A stretch of 64,000 nt of DNA, from NCBI RefSeq assembly GCF_030811685.1, contig NZ_JAUSRF010000011.1, positions 62,001 through 126,000 on the forward strand, read 5' to 3'. Every line of letters starts with the position of its first letter. The first letter of the stretch is position 1. Made by a program: the position numbers and the translations under genes. Shown piece after piece: positions 38,195-47,753 of this stretch. Below the pieces are notes generated by a model. It was not told the origin of the DNA. It did no database searches and saw only the letters and a program-made list of their open reading frames with translations. Origin of the DNA: Neorhizobium huautlense (GTDB lineage Bacteria; Pseudomonadota; Alphaproteobacteria; Rhizobiales; Rhizobiaceae).

Positions 38195-38221
38195 TTAGCA
38201 CTCGTGGGAAATGGCTGCTAA
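38195..38221. promoter_or_regulatory. CIRCE-like HrcA operator before groES
   Basis: TTAGCACTC, nine bases, GGCTGCTAA. The consensus is TTAGCACTC-N9-GAGTGCTAA, so the left arm is perfect and the right arm has three changes (GGC for GAG or similar). It lies 138 bases upstream of groES. A CTTGAA box on the minus strand near 38171-38177 may belong to an RpoH-type promoter. Confidence 0.8.
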
Positions 38222-38324
38222 CATACTGTAAAGTCGCGAGAAAATAGTCCTCTTTAGTTGGAACGGTGTTGATGGCGCCGGCTTTTTGCGCCACCATACC
38301 CGTGTCACGAAACGGAGATGAAGC

Positions 38325-38597
38325 ATGCAATTCTCATCGGACTTGGAGCGTCAACTCAATGGCTATGGGCTAACCACTGCGCATATCCTCTACCGCATTC
38401 CCGATTTCGAATCCGTCCTGCAAACCTACGTTTGGCAGGACTACGATCTCGCCCCTGATTTCCCGGAAATGCGCAAGTTCCTAGACTTCTGGCAGGCGAA
38501 GCTCGACGGGCCTCTTTACTCCGTCCGCTACAGTCACCAGCGGCTGATCGGTCCGAATGAATGGAGCCGCGTCGACGGTGAGTTCAAGCTTCACTGA
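38325..38597 (+). CDS. usg: Usg-family protein
   Basis: 90 aa, full length for Usg: the start FSSDLERQLNGYGLTTAHIL, YRIPDFESVLQTYVWQDYDLAPDFP and FLDFWQAKLDGPLYSVRYSH. The family is alphaproteobacterial and of unknown role (first seen upstream of trp genes). GGAG precedes the ATG. Confidence 0.9.
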   Translation: MQFSSDLERQLNGYGLTTAHILYRIPDFESVLQTYVWQDYDLAPDFPEMRKFLDFWQAKLDGPLYSVRYSHQRLIGPNEWSRVDGEFKLH

Positions 38598-38687
38598 CCT
38601 CTTGAATTTGATTTCTCGCTCTCCTAGCTGAGCGCGGCCGAGACGTTGAACTCGGTGTGCGTCGATTGTGTATGGAGTGACACCTGC

Positions 38688-38978
38688 ATGGAAGAGAGTA
38701 TCAGCATCATCAAGAGTGTTGGCATCGATGAACGCGAGGAGATCATTGTGGACTTTGCCAGGTGGCTTGAGACCGCTGCAAACGAGGCGCTGGTCTATGG
38801 AGAAGGGAAGTTCGCAATGATGTCTGCCAGCATGGCAGCAGCGATGCGCGTTAATGCCGACGAACTCGCTCGCGATGAACCGGAGGCGGCCGAGCGGGTG
38901 CTTCAGCAAGCCAGCGCGATGATGGCGCAGTTCAAGGCGGCGTATCCCTATCGCGTCGTAAGTCGAGCGGTTCACTGA
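38688..38978 (+). CDS. Small hypothetical protein
   Basis: 96 aa from the ATG at 38688; an in-frame start at 38646 has no ribosome site. Helical, rich in Met and Ala: MMSASMAAAMRVNADELARD. No family recognised. Its place between usg and hsp20 suggests a stress-related gene. Confidence 0.5.
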   Translation: MEESISIIKSVGIDEREEIIVDFARWLETAANEALVYGEGKFAMMSASMAAAMRVNADELARDEPEAAERVLQQASAMMAQFKAAYPYRVVSRAVH

Positions 38979-39119
38979 CGCGATAATGAGGCAGAAGGCC
39001 TCAAAATCTGGATTGGATTTTCATGGCGAGGCACCAGACAAAGCCGCCGAAGAAAATCGCTCTCATACGGTGTGAATTTTTTCTCGTCACAGATCTTGAA
39101 TCGCGAAATCGACAAAACC

Positions 39120-39212
39120 AAATCGATTTTCACCAGCCGCTGAAACAAGGACTGGTCATGCTGGGAGTACCGCCTTTCGGCGCTTCCGTACCCATGTTGC
39201 TTCAAGGAGGAT
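39120..39212 (+). promoter_or_regulatory. ROSE-type RNA thermometer leader
   Basis: The leader before the hsp20 start ends with GTTGCTTCAAGGAGGAT. In ROSE elements the sequence TTGCT pairs with the AGGAGG ribosome site at low temperature, and melts on heating. A CCGCCTTTCGGCG-like hairpin and the long leader upstream fit the rhizobial small-heat-shock ROSE family. Confidence 0.8.
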
Positions 39213-39218
39213 ATGGCT

Positions 39219-39692
39219 ATGGCAACATCTTATGACTATGCACCGCTCTACCGTTCGAGCGTCGGCTTCGACCGGGTATTCAATCTTCTCGAAAACGCCC
39301 AGCGCGCCCGTTCAGTCAACGATTGGCCGCCGTATGACATAGTCAAAACGGATGACGACACCTACCGGATCTCGATCGCGTTAGCGGGCTTTGCGCAGGA
39401 TGATCTCGATATCACCTTCCAGTCCAATCTGCTGACGGTCACGGGCAAGAAACAGGAATCGCCGACAGAGGGCTACTTACATCGCGGCACCGCAGGTCGT
39501 CCGTTCGAACACCGCTTCGAACTGGCTGATCATGTCCGAGTGAATAGGGCCGACTTGAACAACGGTCTTCTGACTATCGAGCTTGTGCGCGAAATCCCAG
39601 AGGCTCTTAAACCGAGGAGGATTTCGATCCAGAGCGCGCCTACGCTGACCTCTGCCGCTCCAGCACAGATCGAAGCACAAAAGGCGGCCTGA
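39219..39692 (+). CDS. Small heat shock protein (Hsp20/alpha-crystallin)
   Basis: 157 aa from the ATG at 39219; the ATG at 39213 is only two bases from AAGGAGG and is too close. N-terminus YDYAPLYRSSVGFDRVF; alpha-crystallin domain with YRISIALAGFAQDDLDITFQSNLLTVTGKK and FEHRFELADHVRVNRADLNNGLLTIEL. An ATP-independent holdase that binds unfolding proteins. Repressed by the ROSE leader at normal temperature. Confidence 0.95.
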   Translation: MATSYDYAPLYRSSVGFDRVFNLLENAQRARSVNDWPPYDIVKTDDDTYRISIALAGFAQDDLDITFQSNLLTVTGKKQESPTEGYLHRGTAGRPFEHRFELADHVRVNRADLNNGLLTIELVREIPEALKPRRISIQSAPTLTSAAPAQIEAQKAA

Positions 39693-39716
39693 ACCTGAAT
39701 TTCGTCCACTAAGCCA

Positions 39717-39738
39717 GGGCGCCATTGCGATGGCGCCC
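39717..39738 (+). terminator. Hairpin after hsp20
   Basis: GGGCGCCAT-TGCG-ATGGCGCCC, a 9-bp perfect stem 25 bases after the hsp20 stop. No U-run, so either a weak terminator or a processing signal. Confidence 0.5.
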
Positions 39739-39769
39739 GTCAACATTCGGGGCTGGAAAGGAGAAAACG

Positions 39770-40069
39770 ATGAAACCCGATATGTTCAGAGAACCCGTCA
39801 CCATTCTGGTCGGCCTGGGGTTCCCGGCGCAAGTTCTCGGAGTGATGGATGCTTATCAACACCTTGTCGAGTGGCCAGGCTCCTTCAGGGATAGCGCTCA
39901 TGCTGTCGCCCTGAAGGCATGCCAGGCTGCACTGCGCGGCGAGATCGAAGCAGAGACGGCGCGGGGCCTCTTCGTGGCATTCGCGCAGAAACATGATCTG
40001 CTGGCTTCCGAAATTCTCGCGATTGCTGCCGCCCGCGGGCGAGGCGACCGCGACCCCCATGTGCAGTGA
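39770..40069 (+). CDS. DUF982 protein
   Basis: 99 aa from the ATG at 39770, with AAGGAG upstream. Matches DUF982 well: PVTILVGLGFPAQVLGVMDA then YQHLVEWPGSFRDSAH, ALKACQAALRGEIEAETARG. This copy is closer to the canonical family than the other three in the window. Its stop overlaps the next gene (GTGA). Confidence 0.85.
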   Translation: MKPDMFREPVTILVGLGFPAQVLGVMDAYQHLVEWPGSFRDSAHAVALKACQAALRGEIEAETARGLFVAFAQKHDLLASEILAIAAARGRGDRDPHVQ

Positions 40070-40356
40070 GCGATGTCATGGAAAACGCCATATTGCAGGA
40101 GGCAGTCGATCGGGCGCTTACAATGGGGCCAGCGGCATTGAGGCAGGGCATGCGCATTCGGCGGCCTAATGATGTCGTTGGCGCGCGATCCCTCTCGCAA
40201 GACGACAAACGCGCAATTTTGGCCGCGTGGGCGTACGATCTTTATGCGGTAGAATCGAAGCCGGCTCTTCGTCGTTTGCCTGGGACAACTAAACCCGTCT
40301 CGATCGATGAAGTTCGGGCGGCGCTAAGAGAACTTGATCAGCGGGGCCTATCGTAG
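40066..40356 (+). CDS. Hypothetical protein coupled to DUF982 gene
   Basis: 96 aa from a GTG overlapping the previous stop (GTGA); the ATG at 40078 is possible. Reads [20 protein letters not shown] and [21 protein letters not shown], typical of short rhizobial stress-type proteins. No named family; function unknown. Confidence 0.65.
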   Translation: MSDVMENAILQEAVDRALTMGPAALRQGMRIRRPNDVVGARSLSQDDKRAILAAWAYDLYAVESKPALRRLPGTTKPVSIDEVRAALRELDQRGLS

Positions 40357-40507
40357 TTGCGGTGGGCGGGGTCGTGATCGGCAGATCCATTCCTGCTCTT
40401 TGCGCCGCCCCGTCCATCCTCCGTGGCACAGGTCTTTCGGCGCTCCCATTATCGGCAAACGGTGCCTGTCGCAATTTCGTTATTTTTTCCAGCTTTTGAG
40501 ACTAAAC

Positions 40508-41428
40508 TTGCCGATCAAGATTCCCGATACGCTTCCCGCATTTGCCACCCTTGTTTCCGAGGGCGTGCGTGTCATTACCGAAACGGTCGCCGTGCGCCAG
40601 GACATCCGTCCGCTGCAGATCGGGCTTCTCAACCTCATGCCGAACAAGATCAAGACCGAGGTGCAGATGGCGCGCCTTGTCGGCGCCTCGCCGCTGCAGG
40701 TGGAGTTTTCGCTGATCAGGCTCGGTACGCACATGGCGAAGAATACGTCCGAAGAGCATCTGCTTTCGTTCTATCACACCTGGGAAGAGGTGAGGGACAG
40801 CAAGTTCGACGGGTTCATCATCACCGGTGCGCCGGTGGAGCAGATGGATTACGAGGATGTCAGCTATTTGGACGAGATGCGCCAGATTTTTGACTGGACG
40901 CAGACAAATGTGCATTCGACGATGAATGTCTGCTGGGGCGCAATGGCGGCGATCTACCATTTCCACGACGTGCCGAAACATGCGCTCACCGAAAAGGCCT
41001 TTGGTATCTATCGTCACCGCAACCTCGCGCCAGCTTCCGTTTATCTCAACGGCTTTTCCGATGATTTCCAGGTGCCGGTTTCACGCTGGTCCGAGGTGCG
41101 CCGTGCTGATGTCGAAAAACGCGGCGATCTGGAAATCCTGATGGAATCCGACGAAATGGGTCTTTGCCTTGTGCATGAGAAGAAGGGCAATCGTCTCTAC
41201 ATGTTCAACCACATTGAATATGATTCGAACTCACTGGCGGATGAATATTTTCGCGACTTGAACGCCGGCATCCCGATCAAGATGCCGTATGACTATTTTC
41301 CCCACAATGACGATACGCAGACACCGCTGAACCGCTGGCGCAGCCATGCGCATCTGCTGTTCGGCAATTGGATCAACGAGATTTATCAGAGCACCTCTTA
41401 CGATCTGAGCAAGATCGGCATTTCCTAA
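40508..41428 (+). CDS. metA: Homoserine O-acyltransferase MetA
   Basis: 306 aa from the TTG at 40508, giving [19 protein letters not shown], the normal MetA start; the open frame further up is non-coding. Catalytic C142 in NVCWGA agrees with the E. coli position, and FNHIEYD carries the general base pair. [15 protein letters not shown] and [15 protein letters not shown] are family signatures. It acylates homoserine, the first committed step in methionine synthesis. Whether the donor is succinyl- or acetyl-CoA cannot be told. Confidence 0.95.
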   Translation: MPIKIPDTLPAFATLVSEGVRVITETVAVRQDIRPLQIGLLNLMPNKIKTEVQMARLVGASPLQVEFSLIRLGTHMAKNTSEEHLLSFYHTWEEVRDSKFDGFIITGAPVEQMDYEDVSYLDEMRQIFDWTQTNVHSTMNVCWGAMAAIYHFHDVPKHALTEKAFGIYRHRNLAPASVYLNGFSDDFQVPVSRWSEVRRADVEKRGDLEILMESDEMGLCLVHEKKGNRLYMFNHIEYDSNSLADEYFRDLNAGIPIKMPYDYFPHNDDTQTPLNRWRSHAHLLFGNWINEIYQSTSYDLSKIGIS

Positions 41429-41600
41429 ATGACGTCCGCGAGCCGCGGCCAGTCGATCAATAGCTATAACCTGAACTTGGCGATATTGCATGTTGCTGGC
41501 AGGCGAGGCGTTAAATTGAGTTCTACAGAAGTGAGCGGCCAATCCGCTGTTTCTGCTAGGCAATTGTGGGTACAATGCAACAGGTGACCTGAGGGCCTTT

Positions 41601-41622
41601 GGTTCGAATCCCTTCAAGACCC
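41601..41622 (+). repeat. tRNA 3'-half-like remnant, copy 7
   Basis: GGTTCGAATCCCTTCAAGAC then CC, the best match to the shared pattern. It is 172 bases after metA and followed by the hairpin GGGGCC-GAA-GGCCC. No 5' half. Confidence 0.5.
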
Positions 41623-41689
41623 CAAAACCAGGGGCCGAAGGCCCGCACGCCTTCGCCCAAGGGTCAGCGGTTCCCGCGCAGATATTCGA

Positions 41690-42061
41690 TCAGGCTGCGA
41701 GGCCGTGAGCTTCCAGCGCCTTGAACAGCTCGGTTTCACCCACCGGTTTGGTCAGGAAGGTGGCATCGGCAGGTAGTTTTGCGGGATCTGGATTGTAGCG
41801 CCCGGAAATAACGATGATCCGGCAATCAGGCCAGCGGTCACTAACCCGGCGCGCCAGTTCCAGTCCATCCATCGAGCCGGGCATGTCGATATCGGTGATG
41901 AGCGCTGCGACGTCCGTCTCAAGCAGGATCCCCCAGGCCTCGTCGGCATTCGCCGCTTCCAGCACCGGATAGCCGGCATCTTGGAGGGTATCGGCAAGAT
42001 CCATCCGGATCAGGCCATCATCTTCGACAATCAGCAGAGGCCCCTTCGTCGATAGCGCCAT
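41690..42061 (-). CDS. Single-domain response regulator
   Basis: 123 aa from the ATG at 42061, with AGGAG ahead and a short overlap with the kinase stop. Receiver domain with the acidic pair in IVEDDGLI, phospho-acceptor D57 in ITDIDMPGSMDG, and conserved K in FLTKPVGETEL. No output domain. It is the probable partner of the HWE kinase next to it, as for other HWE kinase and CheY-like pairs. Confidence 0.9.
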   Translation of the reverse strand: MALSTKGPLLIVEDDGLIRMDLADTLQDAGYPVLEAANADEAWGILLETDVAALITDIDMPGSMDGLELARRVSDRWPDCRIIVISGRYNPDPAKLPADATFLTKPVGETELFKALEAHGLAA

Positions 42062-42062
42062 A

Positions 42063-43529
42063 TCAGTGCTCCTTCTGGAAACCGGCAAGATCGGCCGAAA
42101 TCGAAAATCTCATGCCGTCGGCTTCGTAGTCGATCGACAACTGACAATCCGCCGTGCCGTTAAGGCCGGCTCTGATCAGGCGACTGCCTGTGCCTTCCTT
42201 TTCGGGTTTGGCAACAGGCGGCCCGCCAGTTTCTTTCCACTCGAGCTTGAAACGATCGCGGTAGGGGCCGCCGACGCGCCAGGTCAACATAACGCGGCCG
42301 TCCGGCGCCGAAAGCGCACCGTATTTTACGGCGTTGGTGGCCAATTCATGCAGGATCAGCGATAGCGAAAGGGCCGGTCGGGACCCTATGGTCATGTTCG
42401 GGCCGGCCACAAGAATGCGCGGATGATCGGGGCTGTCATGGATGGCGGTCATCTGAGCGACCAGATCACCAACCCTTGAATGACCGGTTCCCCCTTCGAT
42501 GATTGCATCGTGCGACCGGCTGAGAACCGCGACCCGATCGCTGAGGTTTTTGCGCGCGGTCTGCATGTCGGGTGCATATCGTAATGTCTGCGAGGCGATT
42601 GCCTGGACCATGGCAAGCTGGTTTTTCAGTCGGTGGCCGAGCTCGTAAGCCAGCAGCTCGCGATGCTTTTCTTCCGCCCTCAGCGCCGTGACATCGCGCG
42701 CCTGGACGAGAATGCCGGTGATGCAGCCTTCGGCGCTGCGTGTTGGTTGGTAGACGAGATCGATCAGACGGTTCTGCTCTTCGCCCTCAGGACCCCGGTT
42801 GAGCTTGACCGGCAGGTTCTTTGCGACAAAAGGATCGCCGGTCGCAAAGACACCGTCCAGGATCCCGATGAAGCCCTGCCGGATCACCTCCGGCACGGCG
42901 TCTGCGACCGTCTTGCCGATGATTTCACGTCCGACGCCGATCATCGCGTAATATTCTTCGTTTGCATATTCGAAGACATGATCCTTGCCCGCCAGCATGG
43001 CAATGCCCCCCTGGCTGAGTTCAAAGACCTGCATGAAGCGTTCCTTGAGGTCATCCTGAACCCGGCGGGCGCGTACCTCCGATGTCGTCTCGGTGCAGGC
43101 GCAGAACATGCCGAGCACCGAGCCCCAAGGATCGCGTACCGGCGTATAGGAGAATGCGAAATGGGTTTCTTCGGGATACCCGTTGCGGTGCATCGTGAAC
43201 TCGATGTCGTCCATCGAGGTGCCCTGGCCGGAATAGGCTGCCGATATGATTGGCTCGACCTGGTCCCAGATATCATGCCAGAGCGACTGGAAGCTTCCAC
43301 CGAAGGCGGCCGGGTGGCGATTGCCGCACATCGCAGCATAGCCGTCATTGTAGAGCGTGGTCTGCTCCGGACCCCAAACGATCAGCATGGGCTGCAGCGA
43401 GCCGAGCATGACGCTCGTCAGCGTTTTGAGCTCGGGCGGCCAAGACGACTGCAATCCAAGCGGAGACGTCGCCCAATCGAAGCCTTCAAAGATCGTCGCG
43501 CAGCCGCTGGGTGGAAACTGAATGTTCAA
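42063..43529 (-). CDS. HWE-family sensor histidine kinase
   Basis: 488 aa; start is TTG at 43529 with a weak ribosome site. Sensory module (about 15-145) with WATSPLGLQSSWPPELKTL, WGPEQTTLYNDGYAA and NRHPAAFG; PAS (about 155-280) with GIAMLAGKDHVFEYANEEYY; HWE kinase core with H299 in YELGHRLKNQLAMVQAI, ILHELATNAVKYGAL, KLEWKETGGPPV (WxE) and GTGSRLI. It probably phosphorylates the receiver encoded next. Confidence 0.92.
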   Translation of the reverse strand: MNIQFPPSGCATIFEGFDWATSPLGLQSSWPPELKTLTSVMLGSLQPMLIVWGPEQTTLYNDGYAAMCGNRHPAAFGGSFQSLWHDIWDQVEPIISAAYSGQGTSMDDIEFTMHRNGYPEETHFAFSYTPVRDPWGSVLGMFCACTETTSEVRARRVQDDLKERFMQVFELSQGGIAMLAGKDHVFEYANEEYYAMIGVGREIIGKTVADAVPEVIRQGFIGILDGVFATGDPFVAKNLPVKLNRGPEGEEQNRLIDLVYQPTRSAEGCITGILVQARDVTALRAEEKHRELLAYELGHRLKNQLAMVQAIASQTLRYAPDMQTARKNLSDRVAVLSRSHDAIIEGGTGHSRVGDLVAQMTAIHDSPDHPRILVAGPNMTIGSRPALSLSLILHELATNAVKYGALSAPDGRVMLTWRVGGPYRDRFKLEWKETGGPPVAKPEKEGTGSRLIRAGLNGTADCQLSIDYEADGMRFSISADLAGFQKEH

Positions 43530-43798
43530 AGCTGGCTGTGATCCTGATGTTAAGCGGTGGCTGATATATGGGGAGGGCTGGGTATTTGGAAAGGCTTGAT
43601 CACTAGAGACAGTTAATTCGGGAGGATCAGCAGCCCTGTGGCTTGGATCGGCTCATGTCGATCACGCCGTTGAGCATGGGAATATGCGAAGATGGACATT
43701 AAAGCCCTATGGCCCTAATATCATTTTATCGTTCGCAGACTGATAGGGCGCGGACGGCTGGGAGATGATCCGCTCTTGCCCCAAGCAGGAGTGAATCC

Positions 43799-45544
43799 GT
43801 GTCTATTTCCATTGAAATCACTCCCGTCGAAATCGAAACGTCGAAAGTCGCGACACCCCTGTCGACGCTGAACAAGGCGATCGCAGCGATGGGACGCGCA
43901 GTAAGCTTCGAGGACGTGGCTGGAACGCTGCGCGCCACCGCGCGATCGCTGATCGGCTGCGATGGTATTGCCATCATCCGTCGCGACGGCGATCTCTGCC
44001 ACTACATCGAAGAAGATGCGATCGGGCCGCTGTGGAAGGGCCATAAGTTTCCTGCTTCGGCCTGCATCAGCGGCTGGGCAATGATCCATCGGCAGACCGT
44101 GCTGGTCCACGATGTCGTCAAAGACGACCGGATCCCCCACGAGCTCTATGCCGGCACCTTCGTCAAATCCGTCGCGATGGCGCCAGTGCGTGTCGAAAAT
44201 CCGATCGGCGCCATCGGGGCCTATTGGGCGCGACCATATTCACCGGCCGACTGGGAAGTCGATGTGCTGGAGACGCTTGCGGGCGCGGCTGCCATCGCGA
44301 TCGAAAAAACCCAGGCCGTCCAAACCGTTGGCAACGCCGAGAAGACGCCTGTCGTGGATGGTGCGGAAAGCGCGGAAGATTTTTCCAAGGATATTGCACG
44401 TGTCGCCGGTATCGCGGCTGTCCCGACGATCCTCGACGTCGTCCTGCGCATGACCGGGATGGGCTTTGCTGCCGTCGCCCGGGTCACCGATGATCGGTGG
44501 ATCACCTGCCAATCCCTCGACCATGTCGGCTTTGGCCTCAAGCCCGGCGACGAGTTGCCGGTCGAAAGCACGCTCTGCGACGAAATCCGCGGTCATCGTC
44601 AGCCGATCGTCTTCGATGATGCCGCCGAAGAGCCGCTCTACCGCGACCACCATACGCCACGGATCTATGGCCTTCGCAGCTACATCTCCGTGCCGATCAT
44701 CCTGGCCAATGGCCAATTTTTTGGCACGCTCTGCGCCATCGACCCCAATCCGGCGAAGGTCAACAACCCGCAGGTCATCGGCACTTTTAAACTGTTTGCT
44801 GAACTGATTGGCCACCACCTCTATGCGGACGACCGTCTCAAGGCGACCGAAGAGCAGCTCGAACGCGAGAAGGGCCTGTCCGAGCTGCGCGAGCAGTTCA
44901 TTGCCGTTCTTGGCCATGACCTGCGCAATCCCATCGCAGCGATCGACGCCGGCACCTCGCGCCTCTTGAAGGAAGGCTGGACGGCCCGCAGCCCTCTCGT
45001 CCTGAAACTGATGAAGGCCAGCATCTCTCGTATGATCGAGCTTGTCGACAACGTCATGGATCTGGCTCGGGCGCGGATGGGCGGAGGCATCACCCTCGAT
45101 CTGACAGAGGACGATCTCAGCGTCACGCTTCGCCATGTTGTCGAAGAACTGCAGCTGTCTCATCCGGATCGAGAGATCGCCGTTTCGCTCGATCTCCCGG
45201 TGGCACTTACCATCGACAGGCTGCGGCTTGCCCAGCTGTTTTCCAACTTGGTGTCGAATGCCATCACCCACGGTGTTGAGACCGAGCCCGTCAGAATTGT
45301 GGCTGGCGTGAATGGTCGGATGCTGGAAGTGTCCGTTGCCAACGGCGGGCAGCCGATTTCTGAAGAGACGATTGCCAAACTATTCCAGCCGTTTCGGCGC
45401 GGTGATCTGAGGCCGAGCATGCAGGGTCTGGGACTCGGGCTGTTTATCGCATCGGAAATTGCCGCAGCTCATGGCGGGGCGATCGCGGTGAAGTCGGATG
45501 AGATAGAAACCCGCTTCACCTTCCGCATGCCGTTGGCAGGGTGA
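43799..45544 (+). CDS. GAF-domain sensor histidine kinase
   Basis: 581 aa from the GTG at 43799 with AGGAG seven bases upstream. GAF1 (about 20-175) with CDGIAIIRRDGDLCHYIEED; GAF2 (about 200-340) with LRSYISVPIILANGQFFGTLCAIDP. HisKA with H373 in AVLGHDLRNPIAAI, then HATPase_c with LVSNAITHG, PFRRGD and GLGLGLFIAS. No receiver, so the partner is unknown. Divergent from the HWE kinase, with 269 bases between. Confidence 0.92.
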   Translation: MSISIEITPVEIETSKVATPLSTLNKAIAAMGRAVSFEDVAGTLRATARSLIGCDGIAIIRRDGDLCHYIEEDAIGPLWKGHKFPASACISGWAMIHRQTVLVHDVVKDDRIPHELYAGTFVKSVAMAPVRVENPIGAIGAYWARPYSPADWEVDVLETLAGAAAIAIEKTQAVQTVGNAEKTPVVDGAESAEDFSKDIARVAGIAAVPTILDVVLRMTGMGFAAVARVTDDRWITCQSLDHVGFGLKPGDELPVESTLCDEIRGHRQPIVFDDAAEEPLYRDHHTPRIYGLRSYISVPIILANGQFFGTLCAIDPNPAKVNNPQVIGTFKLFAELIGHHLYADDRLKATEEQLEREKGLSELREQFIAVLGHDLRNPIAAIDAGTSRLLKEGWTARSPLVLKLMKASISRMIELVDNVMDLARARMGGGITLDLTEDDLSVTLRHVVEELQLSHPDREIAVSLDLPVALTIDRLRLAQLFSNLVSNAITHGVETEPVRIVAGVNGRMLEVSVANGGQPISEETIAKLFQPFRRGDLRPSMQGLGLGLFIASEIAAAHGGAIAVKSDEIETRFTFRMPLAG

Positions 45545-45694
45545 GGCTGTGGCGGAAATGCGGCGCCAGATAGGTTCGGCGGTCTCAAGGGCTGACTTCT
45601 TATGAACACATTGGTCGCGTAGAAGACCTTATCGGCATTGCTGATGAGCGCTGAATGAATTCGCCGCTCGCAATGCTTCGTCGCCATCTGGCTT

Positions 45695-45770
45695 TGACCA
45701 CGGATGTACTGGCACTGATAAAGAGGCGACGGTCAGGAAGGTCGGTGCGATTTCGCCCCGGCCTTTTTTG
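45695..45770 (+). ncRNA. Possible small RNA: conserved 20-mer plus terminator, copy 1
   Basis: TGACCACGGATGTACTGGCA is followed 23 bases later by a terminator hairpin (AAGGTCGG/CCGGCCTT, then six T). The same 20-mer, at nearly the same distance from a very similar terminator, is at 56060. Here no gene precedes it closely, so it may be an independent small RNA or the 3' end of one. Confidence 0.45.
45738..45770 (+). terminator. Rho-independent terminator
   Basis: Stem AAGGTCGG/CCGGCCTT with one G-T pair, loop of 12, then TTTTTTG. Confidence 0.75.
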
Positions 45771-45847
45771 TTGTCGCCACGTCCAGTCATTTAGATGGTG
45801 CGTCGGTAATTGTATGATTTCGCGGTAGTTCGAAACCAAGGGTCATT

Positions 45848-45871
45848 CGTTCGTATCGGTTCAAGACCTTA
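45848..45871 (+). repeat. tRNA 3'-half-like remnant, copy 8
   Basis: CGTTCGTATCGGTTCAAGAC followed by CTTA, preceded by GTTCGAAACCAAGGGTCATT. Shares TTCAAGACCTTA with copies 3 and 9. Confidence 0.45.
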
Positions 45872-46178
45872 ACCCACCCAGATCTGCCGCAAATTTGAAT
45901 CATCAAACATACCGAGCCAAGAGCCGCGGCCTGCATGTTGCAGGAATAGATCTCATTGATCGACGAGTGCTCTAAGATATTCCTTACCAGTGTGACGCAT
46001 AGTATCGTTTACCTAGACAGCTTCCACGAACGTAATCCGTCCGTGCTCGCGCCGGGTCGCGCCAATCGGGATGGTGCGAAAATTCTGTCACTTTCACGGG
46101 GCTGATGTCTCCGGCGCCCCAATCATTGAGATTGCCGGCTGAGGCGTTTTTGCTGCCAATGGCAAGGTGCCTGCTCGA

Positions 46179-46556
46179 TCATTCTACGGTGAAAGAGAAG
46201 TTGCAAACGTCTTTCGCTATCCGCGCAGATCGGTTTTGGAAAAACGACAGGGTGTATACGTCTCCAGCCGCCGCCTTGTCGATATGTCGGAGCGGGAAGC
46301 GCCCGGCAGATGGCAGAAATCCAAGCTTCGACGATTTTTGCAGATCGTAAGCACATGCCAGGTTGTCTGCATCCAGACGGAATGTTGTGCTGCCGGTTGC
46401 CATGACCTTGAACGAGTAAGAGCGGGTGACCCCGTCATCTGTTGAGCCGATGACGGGGGCTGGTCCAGATAATACCTGTATCACCGGTTCCGCCGCAATG
46501 GCGGATGCTGTTGCGAAAATCGAGAAGAATGTGGATACCAGAACAGCCGCTTGCAT
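46179..46556 (-). CDS. Secreted hypothetical protein
   Basis: 125 aa with signal peptide VLVSTFFSIFATASAIAAEP, AAAGGAAA upstream. The mature part is a small beta-rich domain with two cysteines, one in NLACAYD and one in KDVCNFSF, which could form a disulfide. No family recognised. Confidence 0.65.
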   Translation of the reverse strand: MQAAVLVSTFFSIFATASAIAAEPVIQVLSGPAPVIGSTDDGVTRSYSFKVMATGSTTFRLDADNLACAYDLQKSSKLGFLPSAGRFPLRHIDKAAAGDVYTLSFFQNRSARIAKDVCNFSFTVE

Positions 46557-46627
46557 AGCTTAATTTCCTTTGGACAGGGGCCGTGACATGGCAGATGAAG
46601 ACCTGCCGTGAAGCCGAAGGCGGGGTT

Positions 46628-47653
46628 TTACGGAGCAGACAAACCTCGCGCCTCGCGAAGGGATACAAGTCTCTGGGAGTGCTCGTCCCAGAGTATCAGC
46701 TTTACGGATTTCAGGCTGTCCATCAGCGTCATGCGCCCGAGGCTGGCCAGTTCGGGGTGATCCTGCAATATGTCAGGCAATCGATAGAACGGCACACGGC
46801 TGGACAGGTGATGCACGTGGTGCATGCCGATATTGCCGGATATCCAGCGCAGTGGTTGCGGCAGGTCGTAGTGGGAGGCGCCATGCAAAGCTGCGTGCGC
46901 GAAGGTCCATTGTGGGGGCCTTGACCAATGGGTTTCTTCGAACTGGTGCTGCACATAGAATAGCCACACGCCGGCCGAGGCGGCGAGGAGCACGATCGGC
47001 AAATGCACGATCAGAAACGGTCCAAGCCCGATTGCCCATATCAACAAGGCCACGAAAGCAGTAATCGCAGCGTTGGTTGCCATGGTGGAAATCCAGGGTA
47101 GGGCGCCTGATCGCATCAGTCCCAAGGGAAGCCGCTGCTTGAAAAGAAAAAGCCAGGCAGGCCCTATGCCGAACATCACCAGCGGGTGTCGATACAAGCG
47201 ATAGCCCAGCCTGCCTTTCCAAGACATTCTCTTATATTCTGCAACTGTCAGGGTCGTGATGTCACCGATGCCGCGTTCATCAAGATTGCCGGCTGAAGCG
47301 TGATGCATGGCATGCGCACGTCTCCAATAGTCATATGGGGTCAGGGTGATGACGCCGATTGCACGACCCGTCCAATCGTCCGCACGCCGTACACCGAACA
47401 GCGAGCCATGGCCGCAGTCGTGCTGCAGCATGAATAGTCTCAGCAGGAATCCGGCTGCGGGAATGACCAGGATGATGCCATACCAATGGCCGTGTTCGAT
47501 CGCCGCCCAAGTCAAAAACCAAAGGCCTATCAGCGGGATCAGTGTCAGAGCCAGCTCGACAGCACTGCGCCCGACATCAGGTTTCCGGTAGGCAGCCAAT
47601 ATCTTGAGCCACGCCTTGTCAGGTACTTCATGATGATTCATCACATTGCTCAT
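46628..47653 (-). CDS. Membrane fatty acid desaturase
   Basis: 341 aa, type membrane di-iron desaturase. His boxes HDCGH, HAMHH and HHVHH are present and, with the helices LTLIPLIGLWFLTWA, GIILVIPAAGFLLRLF and ITAFVALLIWAIGLGPFLIV, form the usual topology. It introduces a double bond in membrane lipid acyl chains, a common cold or stress response. Ribosome site is weak. Confidence 0.9.
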   Translation of the reverse strand: MSNVMNHHEVPDKAWLKILAAYRKPDVGRSAVELALTLIPLIGLWFLTWAAIEHGHWYGIILVIPAAGFLLRLFMLQHDCGHGSLFGVRRADDWTGRAIGVITLTPYDYWRRAHAMHHASAGNLDERGIGDITTLTVAEYKRMSWKGRLGYRLYRHPLVMFGIGPAWLFLFKQRLPLGLMRSGALPWISTMATNAAITAFVALLIWAIGLGPFLIVHLPIVLLAASAGVWLFYVQHQFEETHWSRPPQWTFAHAALHGASHYDLPQPLRWISGNIGMHHVHHLSSRVPFYRLPDILQDHPELASLGRMTLMDSLKSVKLILWDEHSQRLVSLREARGLSAP

Positions 47654-47753
47654 CCATGTCGATTTACTTGCTGTAAGTTGTTAGCGAGACATCGCGCCGT
47701 CAGGCCGGTAGAGTGAACTGCCATCACGCTGTCGAAGTCGGTTGTAATCAGGT

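Larger units (their letters stand above)
45545..46178. other. Intergenic stretch with ncRNA-like element
   Basis: No gene seen. Holds the element and terminator at 45695-45770 and tRNA-like remnant copy 8 at 45848. Confidence 0.5.

Noticed and set aside
40334..40507. SAM-II riboswitch before metA
   Set aside because: Such elements occur upstream of metA in relatives, but I cannot find the conserved GCTAAA core or the pairing stems in this leader.
41429..41690. Intact tRNA gene after metA
   Set aside because: Only the T-loop-like part is present; the T-stem does not pair and there is no D-arm or anticodon arm in register.
42633..43541. 302-codon + strand frame
   Set aside because: Antisense to the HWE kinase gene; no family features.
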